This document shows, one piece after another, positions 1 through 12,113 of a stretch of DNA of 34,687 nucleotides. The notes under the pieces were generated by a model, which worked only from the letters and a program-made list of their open reading frames with translations, ran no database searches and was not told where the DNA came from. Numbering within the stretch: position 1 is the first letter of the stretch; each line of letters begins with the position of its first letter. Source of the DNA: an uncultured Saprospiraceae bacterium (GTDB lineage Bacteria; Bacteroidota; Bacteroidia; Chitinophagales; Saprospiraceae); contig CALIIW010000038.1 in the NCBI GenBank assembly GCA_938018185.1, positions 1-34,687 on the forward strand, given 5' to 3'. The translations under genes and the position numbers were made by a program.

Positions 1-1
1 G

Positions 2-3000
2 AGTTTGAATAATTTGGAAATTTCAGCAGAGCCTTCTTGCTCCGGTGTAGATATGCAGATAGCTTTTGAGATGTGTGGCGCAGAAAGCCTGACTTCTTTT
101 GATATAGAATTTACTGTGGATAACGGACCCTTACAAACCCTGTCTTGGCAAGGAAATCTTGATAATGGAGGGACAGATATTTATGATTTATTAGAGGTGG
201 ATATTTCTCCTGGGCCGCATACCATTGTAATCACTTTGACCAATCCAAATGGGGTTCAAGATCTTATTGAAGCCAATAATACCTTGACTAAAGACTTTGA
301 TGTCATTAAAGGAAATGAAGTGTCTATTGATTTATCAACAGATCAAAACGGAAAAGAAACATATTTTACTTGGTACAGTACCTCCGCACCTAATACGCCA
401 ATATTGACTAAAGGTGGTTTTTCAAGTAATGAGGATTTTACAATTCCATTCTGTTTAGCAGATGGATGCTACATTGTGAAAATAAATGATTTTGGTGGAA
501 ATGGAATATGCTGTTCTTCTGGTGAAGGATCTTATCAAGTAAGTTCAGGTGGAACCACCATTGTAGAAGGAGGAGAATTTGAGGTTTTTGAAAGTACAGA
601 CTTTTGCCTTCCAATAGCCTGTGTAGGATTTAATGCTGCCTCCATAGAAATAAATTCAGATTTGGATCCTTCCATTGATGTTTCAGAAGAAACTTATACA
701 AGTTGTGCTGGTGTTGAAGTCACCTTGACGGCATCTGGTGGAGATACTTACCTATGGGAAAATGGAGCTACTACGCAAAGCACAACATTCGTTTTGCTTG
801 CCAATCAATTTGATTATTCAGTCACTGTTACAAATATAGACGGTTGTTCTGTTGTAGATTTTGCTTCGTTCAATGTAATACAAGTAGATCCTGTATATGC
901 TGGTGAAGATCTTAACGTTTGTCCTGGTTCTCAAGTTACCTTGAATGCTTCAGCTGGGCCCGGGACTTTTTATTGGGAAAACATTGAAGGACAGAGTTAT
1001 ACAGTAAGCCCTACTGAAACTACAGAATACGAAGTGTTATTTGTCTCAGCTGCAGGTTGTGAGTTTACAGATTTTGTTACAGTAACAGTCGAAAATTTTG
1101 AAGTGGAAAGTAGTTTTAGTTCACCGACTTGCGTTGGCTTAAATGATGCTTCTGCTAGTGTCGAACCAGTTAATGGCACGGCACCATTTTCTTATCAATG
1201 GGATACGGGATCTTCTAGTAACTCTATTTCAAATATTTTTGCTGGAACATATACTGTTACTATATCAGACTTGTACAATTGTACCAATGAAATTAATATT
1301 GAAATTACAGAACCAGAAGGTATCTCTATTGTCATTGAAGCTTCTAACGAAACAGTAGTAGGAGCTTCTGATGGAATGGCGATTGCAAATCCTATTGGTG
1401 GAACGGCACCTTATAATTATCTCTGGTCAAATAATGAAACGACCCAAATTATAAACATGCTTGCGCCAGGAAATTATGTTGTAACCGTTACAGATGACTT
1501 CGGCTGCAGTGAAATGATGTCTGTAGAAATAAATTCTGGAGGGACTCCTTGCAATGGCATCACTGTTAGCTTGACAGCACAAGATTTAAATTGCTTTGAA
1601 TCAAACGATGGCTCGATAGTACCAGCTATAGAGAATGCCATAGGGGCAATAAGTTTTTCGTGGTCCAATGGATCAACAGAAGGGGAGCTTTCCAATTTAG
1701 AGCAAGGTACTTATAGTTTGACGGTCACGGATGAAAACAATTGCACAGCAGAGGCTTCAATAGAAATAAATTCACCTGAAGCATTAGCTATTGAAACAAG
1801 CAATACAGAAATTAATTGTTTTGGAGAGGAAGCAATGGCAACTGTAACTGCTTCTGGGGGAACAAGTCCCTATTCTTATAGTTGGTCCAATGGTTCTTCA
1901 TCCGCAATTATTACCGGTTTGGAAGCAGGAGCCTATACAGTCACTTTAACTGATTCAAATGGATGCGAAAGGATTTCAGAACTTAGTATCGCAGAGGCTA
2001 ATGAAATTGTGGTAGAGTTTAATATTTCTGATCTGGATTGCTTTGGTGAAGAAGATGGAAGTATTGAAGCCTTAGTAACTGGGGGCACTGGTCCTTATTC
2101 CATAGCTTGGGCAAATGGGTCCAATAATTTTTCACTTGAAGACTTGCCGGCAGGAGAAATAGCTGTTACAGTCACCGATGCTGATAATTGTACAACGGAA
2201 GCATTCCCTTTCGTAGAAGCTCCAGAGGAATTGATTCTAGATTTTGATCTGACGGCAATATCATGTGCTGATGCATCGGATGGACAACTAACTGCCATGC
2301 TTAGTGGTGGTGTGGAACCTTATGCATTTGCTTGGAGTAATGGGAGTTCAGAAGAGACAATTGCTGATTTGGAACCTGGTACATATGAACTCACGATCAT
2401 TGATAGCAACGATTGTGTGCAAACTGGAAGCATGGAGTTGTCAAATCCCCCATCCTTGGTAATAAATGGTTCGAGCTCCAACGAAACACTTGAGGGAGCT
2501 GCAGATGGAATGGCAGAAGCTGAAATATTGGGAGGAACTCCACCTTATGATTATATGTGGAATAATGGTGAAACAACAGCAATAATAGAAAATTTGAGTC
2601 CTGGCGAATATACTTTTCAGGTTACGGATGCAAATGGCTGTACAGATGAATTGACAGTGACTATATCTTCTGGATCTGACCCCTGTGATTCATTTAGTAT
2701 AAATTTGTCTGCCTCAGATGTTACTTGTCTAGGAGGACTTGATGGAGCAGCATCTGTAGAAGTAGAAAATGCAACAGGACTTGTGTTTATTAATTGGAGC
2801 ACTGGAGACCTAGGCATAGAAAATATAGAAAACTTAGAAGCAGGTATTTATACCGTGACTGTCTCTGATGAAAACGCCTGCGTTCAAGAAGCTAGTATTG
2901 AGATTGGTGAAGGGAGTCAAATACAAATCGAATTTGAAACTACGGATGTAATTTGCAATGGAGACGAAAATGGAACCATCCAATCACTCATCACTGGAGG

Positions 3001-4786
3001 CACAGGGCCATACGATCTCGTTTGGTCGAATGGAGAAAGTAATATGGTGATCACTAATTTGGCTATTGGCGAATATAGTTTGGAAGTGACAGATGCCAAT
3101 GGCTGTTCAGCTTCAGGGACCACAATAATTAGTACACCTTTTCCAATCAACGCAAGTGTCAATACCTCAAACGAGTCCATCACTGGACAAGGAGATGGTT
3201 CTGCATCTTTGAGTTTATCTGGCGGAACAGGAGACATTGATATCCTTTGGCTTAATCTTGAGACTAACTTTCAAGTAGGTTCAAATACCTTGTCAGTGGA
3301 AGATCTCTCACCTGGAATTTATATCGTTCTCCTGACTGATGAAAATGGCTGTCGAGAATCTATAGAGTTTAGCATTGGAACCGGTTCTGATCCTTGTTTA
3401 AATTTTAATGCTTCTGCAAATATTGAAAACGAGATTAGTTGTTTTGCTGATTCTGATGCAAGTATTCTGGTCTCAGTCAATAATGCCAACGGGGATTATT
3501 CAGTTTCTCTAAATGGTTCTGCATTAAATGATAACATTGACTTGATTGAAAACTTATCTGCTGGGATCTATGAAATAACTATTTCTGATGAACAAGATTG
3601 TTCTACAGACTTATCCATAGAAATTGTAGAACCTAGTGAATTGATAGGCACAATATTATCAACAGATGTTTCATGCTTTGGAGCTGCTGATGGAACAAGC
3701 AATGTAGAAGTGCAAGGAGGAACAGGAGATTATTCATTCATATGGTCAAATGGATCTACAGAGGCAAATTTAGAAAATCTTGATCCAGGTTCATATGATC
3801 TCAGTATCGCAGATGCCAATGATTGCATTATTGGATTAAGTATAGAGGTTACAGAACCAGAAGAAATAGAAATTACCACTAGTTCAAGTCCAATCATCTG
3901 TGATACCCCAGGCAGTATTAATGTGATGGCTACTGGTGGTTCGGGTGAGTTTGAATATGTTTGGCAAAATGGGACTGTTGATGCTTTTCCGATTGAAGTG
4001 GTAAATTTTGGTTCTTATGAGTTTACAATTATAGATGGTCTTTGTACAGAGACTGTCGACGTAATTGTAGAACAAGATTCTTATGAAATTGCTACATTGG
4101 TAATCGATGATTATCAAATCTGCTTTGGTGAAATTTTTTCCGTAAGCATACCTGAAACAGAAAATAAGATCGAGTGGAATACAGGAGATACAACATATGT
4201 TTTAGACAATGTGGTAGCTGGAGATTATGCTTACACCTTAACAGATGAATTTGGTTGCACTGGCACTTCTTCTTTTTCTGTATTTGAATCTGAAGCTTTG
4301 ATTATTGGCTTGTCAACAACTGCGGCTGACAATGGGGATAATGGAACGGCCTCAGCATCTGTAAATAACGGCAACACGATTGTGACTTATGAATGGAGCA
4401 CAGGTGAAACTAGTATGTCCATTGAAAATTTGACAGCAGGGATGTACAGTTTGACAGTTACGGATGAATTTGGCTGTCAAGAAACACAAACTTTTGAAAT
4501 TGAAGATTTAAATACTTCCACCAACACGATCTCTGATTTAAATTCAATTGATATCTACCCAAATCCAGCAAAAGATCAATTAAACATTGTTTTGGAGTTT
4601 AAAGAAATATTGAACTACGAGATTGCAATCATAGGCATACTTGGGAAAACATATTTTAAGCAAGAATATTATGCAAGCAATGCAAATTGTAATCTTTCTG
4701 TTTCTCATTTAATACCAGGCACTTATTTCATCACTATTAAAACTAGGAAGGGAAGTATTATAAAGAAAATACATGTGATGAAATAA
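2..4786 (+). CDS. SprB-repeat T9SS-secreted adhesin-like protein (5' truncated by window edge)
   Basis: The reading frame is open to the left edge, so the true start lies outside the window; about 1,594 residues are visible. Seen, counting from codon 5-7: a CARDB-like beta domain (about 1-100), a Cys-rich beta region (about 100-205), two Ig/PKD-like domains (about 219-365), then about 15 repeats of 65-80 residues (about 365-1520). A typical repeat carries a CFGxxDG-like start, WSNG in the middle and GxYxxTVTDxxGC at the end, which fits SprB repeats. The last 80 residues match a T9SS type A sorting domain (IYPNPAKDQLNI, then PGTYFITI, ending in basic residues). Family knowledge: such proteins are exported through T9SS and serve in surface adhesion or gliding, or as extensions of secreted enzymes. 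The missing N-terminus could hold a catalytic domain. A strong terminator follows. Confidence 0.88.
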   Translation, partial: SLNNLEISAEPSCSGVDMQIAFEMCGAESLTSFDIEFTVDNGPLQTLSWQGNLDNGGTDIYDLLEVDISPGPHTIVITLTNPNGVQDLIEANNTLTKDFDVIKGNEVSIDLSTDQNGKETYFTWYSTSAPNTPILTKGGFSSNEDFTIPFCLADGCYIVKINDFGGNGICCSSGEGSYQVSSGGTTIVEGGEFEVFESTDFCLPIACVGFNAASIEINSDLDPSIDVSEETYTSCAGVEVTLTASGGDTYLWENGATTQSTTFVLLANQFDYSVTVTNIDGCSVVDFASFNVIQVDPVYAGEDLNVCPGSQVTLNASAGPGTFYWENIEGQSYTVSPTETTEYEVLFVSAAGCEFTDFVTVTVENFEVESSFSSPTCVGLNDASASVEPVNGTAPFSYQWDTGSSSNSISNIFAGTYTVTISDLYNCTNEINIEITEPEGISIVIEASNETVVGASDGMAIANPIGGTAPYNYLWSNNETTQIINMLAPGNYVVTVTDDFGCSEMMSVEINSGGTPCNGITVSLTAQDLNCFESNDGSIVPAIENAIGAISFSWSNGSTEGELSNLEQGTYSLTVTDENNCTAEASIEINSPEALAIETSNTEINCFGEEAMATVTASGGTSPYSYSWSNGSSSAIITGLEAGAYTVTLTDSNGCERISELSIAEANEIVVEFNISDLDCFGEEDGSIEALVTGGTGPYSIAWANGSNNFSLEDLPAGEIAVTVTDADNCTTEAFPFVEAPEELILDFDLTAISCADASDGQLTAMLSGGVEPYAFAWSNGSSEETIADLEPGTYELTIIDSNDCVQTGSMELSNPPSLVINGSSSNETLEGAADGMAEAEILGGTPPYDYMWNNGETTAIIENLSPGEYTFQVTDANGCTDELTVTISSGSDPCDSFSINLSASDVTCLGGLDGAASVEVENATGLVFINWSTGDLGIENIENLEAGIYTVTVSDENACVQEASIEIGEGSQIQIEFETTDVICNGDENGTIQSLITGGTGPYDLVWSNGESNMVITNLAIGEYSLEVTDANGCSASGTTIISTPFPINASVNTSNESITGQGDGSASLSLSGGTGDIDILWLNLETNFQVGSNTLSVEDLSPGIYIVLLTDENGCRESIEFSIGTGSDPCLNFNASANIENEISCFADSDASILVSVNNANGDYSVSLNGSALNDNIDLIENLSAGIYEITISDEQDCSTDLSIEIVEPSELIGTILSTDVSCFGAADGTSNVEVQGGTGDYSFIWSNGSTEANLENLDPGSYDLSIADANDCIIGLSIEVTEPEEIEITTSSSPIICDTPGSINVMATGGSGEFEYVWQNGTVDAFPIEVVNFGSYEFTIIDGLCTETVDVIVEQDSYEIATLVIDDYQICFGEIFSVSIPETENKIEWNTGDTTYVLDNVVAGDYAYTLTDEFGCTGTSSFSVFESEALIIGLSTTAADNGDNGTASASVNNGNTIVTYEWSTGETSMSIENLTAGMYSLTVTDEFGCQETQTFEIEDLNTSTNTISDLNSIDIYPNPAKDQLNIVLEFKEILNYEIAIIGILGKTYFKQEYYASNANCNLSVSHLIPGTYFITIKTRKGSIIKKIHVMK

Positions 4787-5136
4787 TAGACATCTTGTCA
4801 GAAATTTTAAATAATATAAAATTTAAAAAACCAATGTTTTAGAGAATCTAAAACATTGGTTTTTTAATGCTTAAATCTGGTTTACTTCTGCTTTAAATGT
4901 TCTTGTAGTCCTTTCGATATCTTCAATTGCATTGATTACCAATGTGCTAAGTATAATAAATCTTTGGCTAAGTATAATAAAATCTTCGTTTCCTAGAAAA
5001 GTGCCTGCAACAGTTTTTTCCTCCCTTTAAATTGATAAAAAACAAAAGGCGACAAGCTAGTAGAAAGCCTGTTTTTGGTAAGCTTTTTGACTTTTAAAGA
5101 ATTCATTCATTTGTGACTTATTAAAAACTCTTTACA
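4787..5136. other. 350-nt intergenic region
   Basis: The region holds the terminator at 4825-4865 and a 15-nt direct repeat (gctaagtataataaa) at 4946-4960 and 4967-4981. A 51-codon open stretch on the minus strand (4874-5026) lacks an ATG and is not called. No clear TAnnTTTG promoter box was found before the next gene at 5137. Confidence 0.6.
4825..4865 (+). terminator. Rho-independent terminator after the SprB-repeat gene
   Basis: A perfect 13-bp stem (4831-4843 with 4847-4859, 3-nt loop) is flanked by six A on the left and six T on the right, so the hairpin extends and ends in a T-run. It lies about 40 nt after the stop codon. The A/T flanks could let it work in both directions. Confidence 0.85.
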
Positions 5137-7637
5137 ATGAAGCGTTGCTTTCTAAAGCAAGCCTTTTTAGGGATTATTTTTATGATTTTCAGCCTGACAC
5201 TCTTCTCTCAGACCTGGACTTTTAGTGGGCAAGTGATAAATGAATTGACAGCAGAACCCATTTCTTTTTGCAATGTATTTTTTAAGGGATCAGACATAGG
5301 GACCTTTACTGATGAAAATGGTTTTTTCGAATTCAGCTCCCCTGTTTTACATGATTCACTTTATGTTACCTACATTGGCTTTCAAGACAAGGGGATTAAA
5401 ACCAATGAAGATTTACTTCAACACATTAATTTCTCTTTGAAGTCGTCTTCTGTACTGCTAATGACGGCTGTAGTCAATGCTGGCGAAAACCCCGCTCATC
5501 CTATTATGCGAAAAGTGATCGCAAACAAACCAAAAAACAAGTTAGAAAATTTAGGTTCTTATAATTGTAATGAATATGCCAAGGTTGAAATAGATTTGGA
5601 AGGCATAGAAAGATCAATAAATAGTAAGCTCTTAAAGTCTTTCGATTATATTTTTGAACATATAGACTCAAGCTCTGAAGATCAAGCTTTTCTTCCTGTT
5701 TATTTTACAGAGACAATTTCCAATATATCATATGAATCAAGTACAAAAAAAACGAGCAAAACCTATTTGGCTAATAAGGCAACAGGATTAGAAAATCAAT
5801 CGGTGATTCAGTTTGTGAATGATTTTCAAGAGGATTACAATGTTTATGAGAATTGGATAGATGTTTTCGGAAAACCTTTTGCTGGCCCTTTTGCGGACAA
5901 GGCTTTTGGCTATTATGAATTTTATTTAATCGATAGTATTCAAGTTAATAAGGAAAAATTTTATCAGATAAAATTCAAACCAAAGAGAAAGCAAGAATGT
6001 ACTTTCTTTGGACATTGTTGGATTCATGCAGACTCCTATGCAGTTCAGGATATTGATATGAGTATGAGCGAAGAGGTAAATATTAATTTTGTTCAAAAAG
6101 TAAGCATTCATCATGAATTTAAAAAATTTATGGATATATGGATCCCAATAAAACAAGAAACCAAAGTTCATGTAAAACCCTTGAATAAAGTGCCTGGAAT
6201 GATTGGGAGAAAGACTAGTTATTTTTATGATCATCTAGTCTTGCCAAGTGGAAAAGATCTTTTTAATGAAAGCCAGTTGGTTTCAGAAGGCCTCTTGGAT
6301 AAAGACGAAAATTATTGGGAAACTGAGCGGCCAGAACAGCTGTCAAAAAAAGAACAAGCCATTTATACTATGGTAGATAGCATGGTAAATATCAAACAGT
6401 ATAAAACCATAAGCGAAATTATCAAGGTTGCAGCTGTTGGCACTAAAGAGATTGGTCCACTAGAGGTCGGACCTTATTTTTCATTGACCTCCAATAATAT
6501 TCTAGAAGGCCAAAGATTTAAATTTGGAGCCTGGACTTCTTCTAAATTTTCTCAGAAAGTAAGGTTTGGTGGATTTGCAGCCTATGGAATGCGAGATAAA
6601 AGATTTAAGTATGGAGCAGATTTTAAATGGATAATAAATAAAGAACCTAGAATGCTTCTTGGAGCCTCATATAAAAACGATAATGATCTAAATACGGATA
6701 ATGATTTTGAGGTAGGAGAAGGAAATATGCTAGCCTCTTTTTTTAGGAGAGACATTACTCAAAAGCTGATTTTGGACAAAAAAACACAAGTTTATTTTGA
6801 ACGATATTGGGACACAGGTTTTTACACCAGGATTTTATTAATGCATTATGATAGGGATCCAGTTGGAAACTTAATGCCAAATGGTACTGGCTTCAACTTT
6901 GCTTATCAGGCAAATGGAAATGTAGATGCAGTGGCTGATACTACAATTACCTCTGCAGAAATAAAATTCAAATTAAAGTATACCTACAAAGAAAAATTTC
7001 TAGATACAGGTTTTTCAAGAAGGAGCATAGGCTCTAAGTATCCTAGTATAGGGATAGAATATAGTCTTGGTAAAAAAGGCATTCTTGGATCAGCGTATGA
7101 TTATCATAAATTGTATTTAGATATAAGTCATACGGCAAGATTGAATCCAATTGGAGAAATGTCTGTCTTGATGGAAGCAGGAAAAACTTTTGGCCAAGTT
7201 CCATTTCTTCTCAGTAATGTGCATAGAGGCAACGAGACTTTCTTTTTAATGAACAGCGCTTTTAATGGGATGAATCGATATGAATTTGTTAGTGATCAAT
7301 TTGTTTCTCTCAAATTGGAGCATCATTTCGATGGATTTATTTTGAATAAAATACCACTTTTAAGAAAGTTAAACTGGAGATCTGTTGCTAGTTTTAAAGC
7401 AGTCTACGGGTCCATGTCGACAGAGAATAAAGCTGCAAATGATCTTAATATGTTTAATCCCAATAATGATAAATTTGTTGGAATAAGAGCACCATCATCT
7501 GTCCCATATATGGAAACAGGAATAGGCGTCGAAAATATTCTAAAGATCTTTAGAGTTGATGCCTTATGGAGACTAAACTATTTGGACAACCCTGAGACCA
7601 TTCCATTCGCAGTTAAGGTTGGTGTCGATATGAGATT

Positions 7638-7641
<4 letters not shown>
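5137..7641 (+). CDS. DUF5686 / carboxypeptidase-regulatory-like outer-membrane protein
   Basis: The 834-residue protein starts with a signal peptide (Lys/Arg, hydrophobic core, cleavage probably after LFSQ, near residue 25). Residues about 28-105 form a CarboxypepD_reg-like beta domain (FSGQVINELTAEPISFCNV, then GTFTDENGFFEF, and VTYIGF). The rest (about 110-834) resembles DUF5686, with a C-terminal half rich in alternating beta strands and a terminal Phe (VGVDMRF), as expected of an outer-membrane barrel. Family knowledge: Bacteroidota DUF5686 proteins share the plug-like N-terminal domain of TonB-dependent receptors, but their substrate is unknown. It converges with the next gene and their stop codons overlap. 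The domain call is confident; no function can be given. Confidence 0.85.
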
Positions 7642-8837
<1,196 letters not shown>

Positions 8838-8949
8838 TTTGAACTATTTTTAAAAAAGGACAATTTAAATTTGTAACTGAGATTTATTCTCTATAGTTAT
8901 AGCTTAAATTGTTATAAACACTATAAAAGCATCTAAAATTGTGCTAATT

Positions 8950-10644
8950 CTATTTATCCAAAGCCTTGTTAACGAGTTTTAAGATTTCAGTTTCGGCTTT
9001 GTCGGCTTGTTTTACTAGTTTAAGAGCCTTTTTTAGTGTAGAAGTCACATATTTCTCATCATTAAGATCTTTTGAATTTATCAAAACATTAAGATATGCG
9101 CCTCTTACTGCTGCTCTTGCACATAAAGCACCAACACCTGCATCTGAAATAGAATTAGGATTTCCGGTCAAAGTCATATGTTTCAAGACCTCAAATGATT
9201 TAATGCTTAATTCCATAACACTGAGAGGTACTTCAATGGCATATTTAGTAGCTTCTTGAATCGCTATGTTTCTATTTTTTTGCTCTTCTTCTGTAGATTT
9301 TGGAAGTCTGATAGCATTTAAAATTGCATTAAAAGAATTGGTGTCTTCATCCACCATATTTAAAAGAGACTGTTTAAGATCCTGGCCTTTTTCTGCCCAA
9401 TTAGAAAACTCATCCCATCTATGATCCCAAACTCTTCTGTGAGAAGAAAGATTTGCTACCATGGTACCAAGGGAAATGCCTAAAGCACCGACATAGGCAG
9501 CAATAGAACCACCACCAGGAGCTGGACTTTCTGAAGCTGTTTCATCTGCAAATTCTTTTAGATTCATATCTAAAAGTGGAGCAGAACCTATGTCTCTTAG
9601 TTGGTATTCAATTATTTTTTTCTGTGGATCAAAAGGGCCTAACTCATCCAGCCCTAGAGACTTAACCGCAATTTTTATAATTTCAAGTTCAGATATACCT
9701 AAGGATCTTTTTTGTTTTTTCAAAAAATATTTTCCAGCATCGAGCAATACTTTCAAGGGAACCAAACCAACCAACTCTGATCCAGTAACTCTGATTCCTC
9801 TACTTACTGCACTATCGTTGCAAGCTTCAAACGCTTTGTGCAGAGAAGTAGCATCTAGATCTGTTAGGTTCATAGAAATTTGTGCTACGCCATATTCCTC
9901 AATGAACCAACCTATTGCTTTGACTGATTTGCACTTTCCTTTTGTTCTTAATGGCTCCCCTTTTTTGTTCGTCAATATGGCACCATTGACCTTTCCTCCT
10001 TTTCTTTTTATTCTTCCTTTTTCTCTAATATCAAATGCGATAGAATTTGCTCTACGAACAGAAGTAGTATTCAAATTTACATTATAAGCCACCAAAAAGC
10101 CTCTTGCACCGATGGCTGTTGCACCTGTTTGAGCATTAAATTTTGCTGGTCCATAATCTGGTTTCCAAGCGGCCTTATTTAGTTTTTCTGGCAAGCCTTC
10201 ATATTCACCTGCTCGTACTGTTGCCAAATTTTTTCGATCTTTTTTTGTCGCTGCTGATTCATACATATAAAAAGGTATGTCTAATTCAGATCCAGCTCTA
10301 GCACCTAATTTATGTGCATACTTAGCTGTTTCTTCCATACTTATATTAGCTATTGGTACCAGAGGACATACATCTGTTGCACCCATTCTTGGATGTTCTC
10401 CATTATGTTTGCTCATGTCAATGAGTTCCGATGCTTTTTTGATAGCTTGAAAAGCGGCCTCAATCACTGGCTCTGGCTCCCCTACAAAGGTGACCACTGT
10501 TCTATTTGTTGCTGCACCAGGATCAACATCCAAAAGTTTTACGCCTTCAACACGTTCGATTACATCAGTGATTTGTTTGATTATATTCATATCTCGTCCT
10601 TCACTAAAGTTTGGGACGCATTCTATCAATTGTTTGTTCTTCAT
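8950..10644 (-). CDS. ftcD: Bifunctional glutamate formimidoyltransferase / formimidoyltetrahydrofolate cyclodeaminase
   Basis: The 564 residues cover both enzymes. The N-terminal transferase (about 1-325) starts with IECVPNFSEGRD and has KHNGEHPRMGATDVCPL at 79-95, containing His80 and His84 of the active-site region. The C-terminal cyclodeaminase (about 360-560) has SPAPGGGS near 373-380 and MVDEDTNSFNAIL near 430. Known reaction: formiminoglutamate and THF give glutamate and 5-formimino-THF, then 5,10-methenyl-THF and ammonia, the last step of one histidine degradation route; it is cytosolic. The length is close to the mammalian fused enzyme (about 540). No hutH, hutU or hutI lies in the window, so its pathway partners are elsewhere or absent. 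The ATG at 10642-10644 is the natural start. Confidence 0.95.
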   Translation of the reverse strand: MKNKQLIECVPNFSEGRDMNIIKQITDVIERVEGVKLLDVDPGAATNRTVVTFVGEPEPVIEAAFQAIKKASELIDMSKHNGEHPRMGATDVCPLVPIANISMEETAKYAHKLGARAGSELDIPFYMYESAATKKDRKNLATVRAGEYEGLPEKLNKAAWKPDYGPAKFNAQTGATAIGARGFLVAYNVNLNTTSVRRANSIAFDIREKGRIKRKGGKVNGAILTNKKGEPLRTKGKCKSVKAIGWFIEEYGVAQISMNLTDLDATSLHKAFEACNDSAVSRGIRVTGSELVGLVPLKVLLDAGKYFLKKQKRSLGISELEIIKIAVKSLGLDELGPFDPQKKIIEYQLRDIGSAPLLDMNLKEFADETASESPAPGGGSIAAYVGALGISLGTMVANLSSHRRVWDHRWDEFSNWAEKGQDLKQSLLNMVDEDTNSFNAILNAIRLPKSTEEEQKNRNIAIQEATKYAIEVPLSVMELSIKSFEVLKHMTLTGNPNSISDAGVGALCARAAVRGAYLNVLINSKDLNDEKYVTSTLKKALKLVKQADKAETEILKLVNKALDK

Positions 10645-10755
10645 GAAATTTTATTTTAAAGCATGAAATTAGGGATTACTAAGGAAGGGACAAAGTACCG
10701 CGTGGAATTAACCAAGATTATTGCTTCAAGATAATTTAGGTTAATTTCTTTTCGT

Positions 10756-10763
10756 TAATTTTG
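10756..10763 (+). promoter_or_regulatory. Candidate Bacteroidota -7 box (taattttg)
   Basis: This is an exact match to TAnnTTTG, placed 55 nt before the TTG start at 10819. A weak -33 candidate (ttta, 10735-10738) lies 17 nt upstream. In such AT-rich DNA chance matches are possible. Confidence 0.35.
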
Positions 10764-10818
10764 TGCACATTGCCTAAATATAGGCTAGCCTAGTCATTTT
10801 TTAATAAAATCAACCATT

Positions 10819-12105
10819 TTGCAAAGAATACTTACTGTCTTTCTAACATTTTCTTTGGTAAGCTGTATCAGCTTGATTCAAGCCCAACAAAAGAAAAGAA
10901 TTCCATACAGTGAATTGGATGTTATAAAAGGCTTATTTTTTCAACCAAATACCATAGATCCATATTCAGGACTAGCCTTTGAAGAGTTTCCAGATGGAAA
11001 AAAGCAAATGGAAGTACCGATTAGAAATGGAAAAATACACGGCAAAGTAAAACAGTGGGAACGTAATGGACAGAAGATTGGAGAAATGGAATATGAAATG
11101 GGTGTTAAAGTCAATACTGAAAGAGAATGGTATTCAACGGGTAAAGAAAAATTACTGGTAAGTTATCAAGCTGGAGTCCCCCATGGGGTGTGTACTGAAT
11201 GGCATAAAAAAGGAACAAAAAAATCTGAAGGCTATTTTGAAATGGGATTGGAAGAAGGAGAGCATTTCTGGTGGTACCCTTCCGGAAAAAAAGATCAATT
11301 TATTTTTTACAAGAAAGGCAAAGCCAATGGAGCAGTAAAAAGTTGGCATATGAATGGCCAATTAAAAATGGAAGCCAATTACCTTGAAGGAAAAACAAAC
11401 GGCAAAATGCTCGAGTGGTATGCAAACGGAGAAAAAAAATCTGAAAGCAACTATGAAGATAATTTGCAGATTGGAGAAGCACTTTATTGGGCTCAAGACG
11501 GCAGATTGACAGGTAAGAAAGTTTTTATTGATGGAAAACTTGTCAAGGAATTTAATTACGGTTCAGGAAGTATGAAGACAAATAAAGGTTATGTTCAAGT
11601 ATATAATTTTTTAAACAGTCATTTTTCTATCAATATTGAAGGAAAGGAGGACACTGAATATATAGACTGGATAGAGGACATAACCTATACCGTAGATGGA
11701 ATGCTTTTGCAATTATTTACGCTGTCAACTTCTAAGTTAGATGTTTCAAAAGAAAGTACAGAAGATGAAATCATGGATGCCTTTTTAGCAAAAGAAAAAA
11801 GTTTTATCGAAGAAGGAACTAAAGAACAAATCCAGATTACCAAGAATAAAGCAGTTAATGATAACGGAGTTAATTACATTCATTGGCACTTTATTTCTCC
11901 TTCTAGTAAGGATAAAGAACAGAAAGCTCGTACCATTCAAGAAGAGCATTATATTTCTTTTCTATGTAATAATCAGGTATTAAGTGTTTATTCTGTCGTT
12001 AGCAATTCAGATGAACCGAAACTTGTCAACGAATTGATCTTTAAAGCTGCTAATTCCTTAATTTTATCAAAAGAGCCAATAAATATTTTCGATTTTAGGG
12101 AGTAA
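10819..12105 (+). CDS. Exported MORN/YwqK-type repeat protein
   Basis: The start is a TTG: an in-frame stop lies at 10786-10788, and the first internal ATG would remove the signal peptide. The 428-residue protein opens with a hydrophobic signal (MQRILTVFLTFSLVSC...LIQAQ); SLVSC could be a lipobox, or cleavage may follow QAQ, so lipoprotein versus soluble is open. Residues about 38-245 contain about eight MORN/YwqK-like repeats of 23 residues with patterns such as GxxHGxxxxWxxNGxxxxExxY. Residues about 250-428 form a different, unrecognised domain. Family knowledge: YwqK-type repeats are often annotated as antitoxin-like, but in exported Bacteroidota proteins they are just repeat scaffolds. 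The next gene follows after 8 nt, so the two are probably cotranscribed. Confidence 0.8.
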   Translation: MQRILTVFLTFSLVSCISLIQAQQKKRIPYSELDVIKGLFFQPNTIDPYSGLAFEEFPDGKKQMEVPIRNGKIHGKVKQWERNGQKIGEMEYEMGVKVNTEREWYSTGKEKLLVSYQAGVPHGVCTEWHKKGTKKSEGYFEMGLEEGEHFWWYPSGKKDQFIFYKKGKANGAVKSWHMNGQLKMEANYLEGKTNGKMLEWYANGEKKSESNYEDNLQIGEALYWAQDGRLTGKKVFIDGKLVKEFNYGSGSMKTNKGYVQVYNFLNSHFSINIEGKEDTEYIDWIEDITYTVDGMLLQLFTLSTSKLDVSKESTEDEIMDAFLAKEKSFIEEGTKEQIQITKNKAVNDNGVNYIHWHFISPSSKDKEQKARTIQEEHYISFLCNNQVLSVYSVVSNSDEPKLVNELIFKAANSLILSKEPINIFDFRE

Positions 12106-12113
12106 CTTGTTTT

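Noticed and set aside
4874-5026. 51-codon open stretch on the minus strand in the intergenic region (ends ...EVNQI then stop)
   Set aside because: It has no ATG, and part of it is the 15-nt tandem repeat read in frame. It could be a gene remnant, but there is nothing to support it.
10819-12105. Toxin-antitoxin antitoxin because of YwqK-like repeats
   Set aside because: The protein is exported and has no toxin partner; the repeat similarity alone does not support that role.
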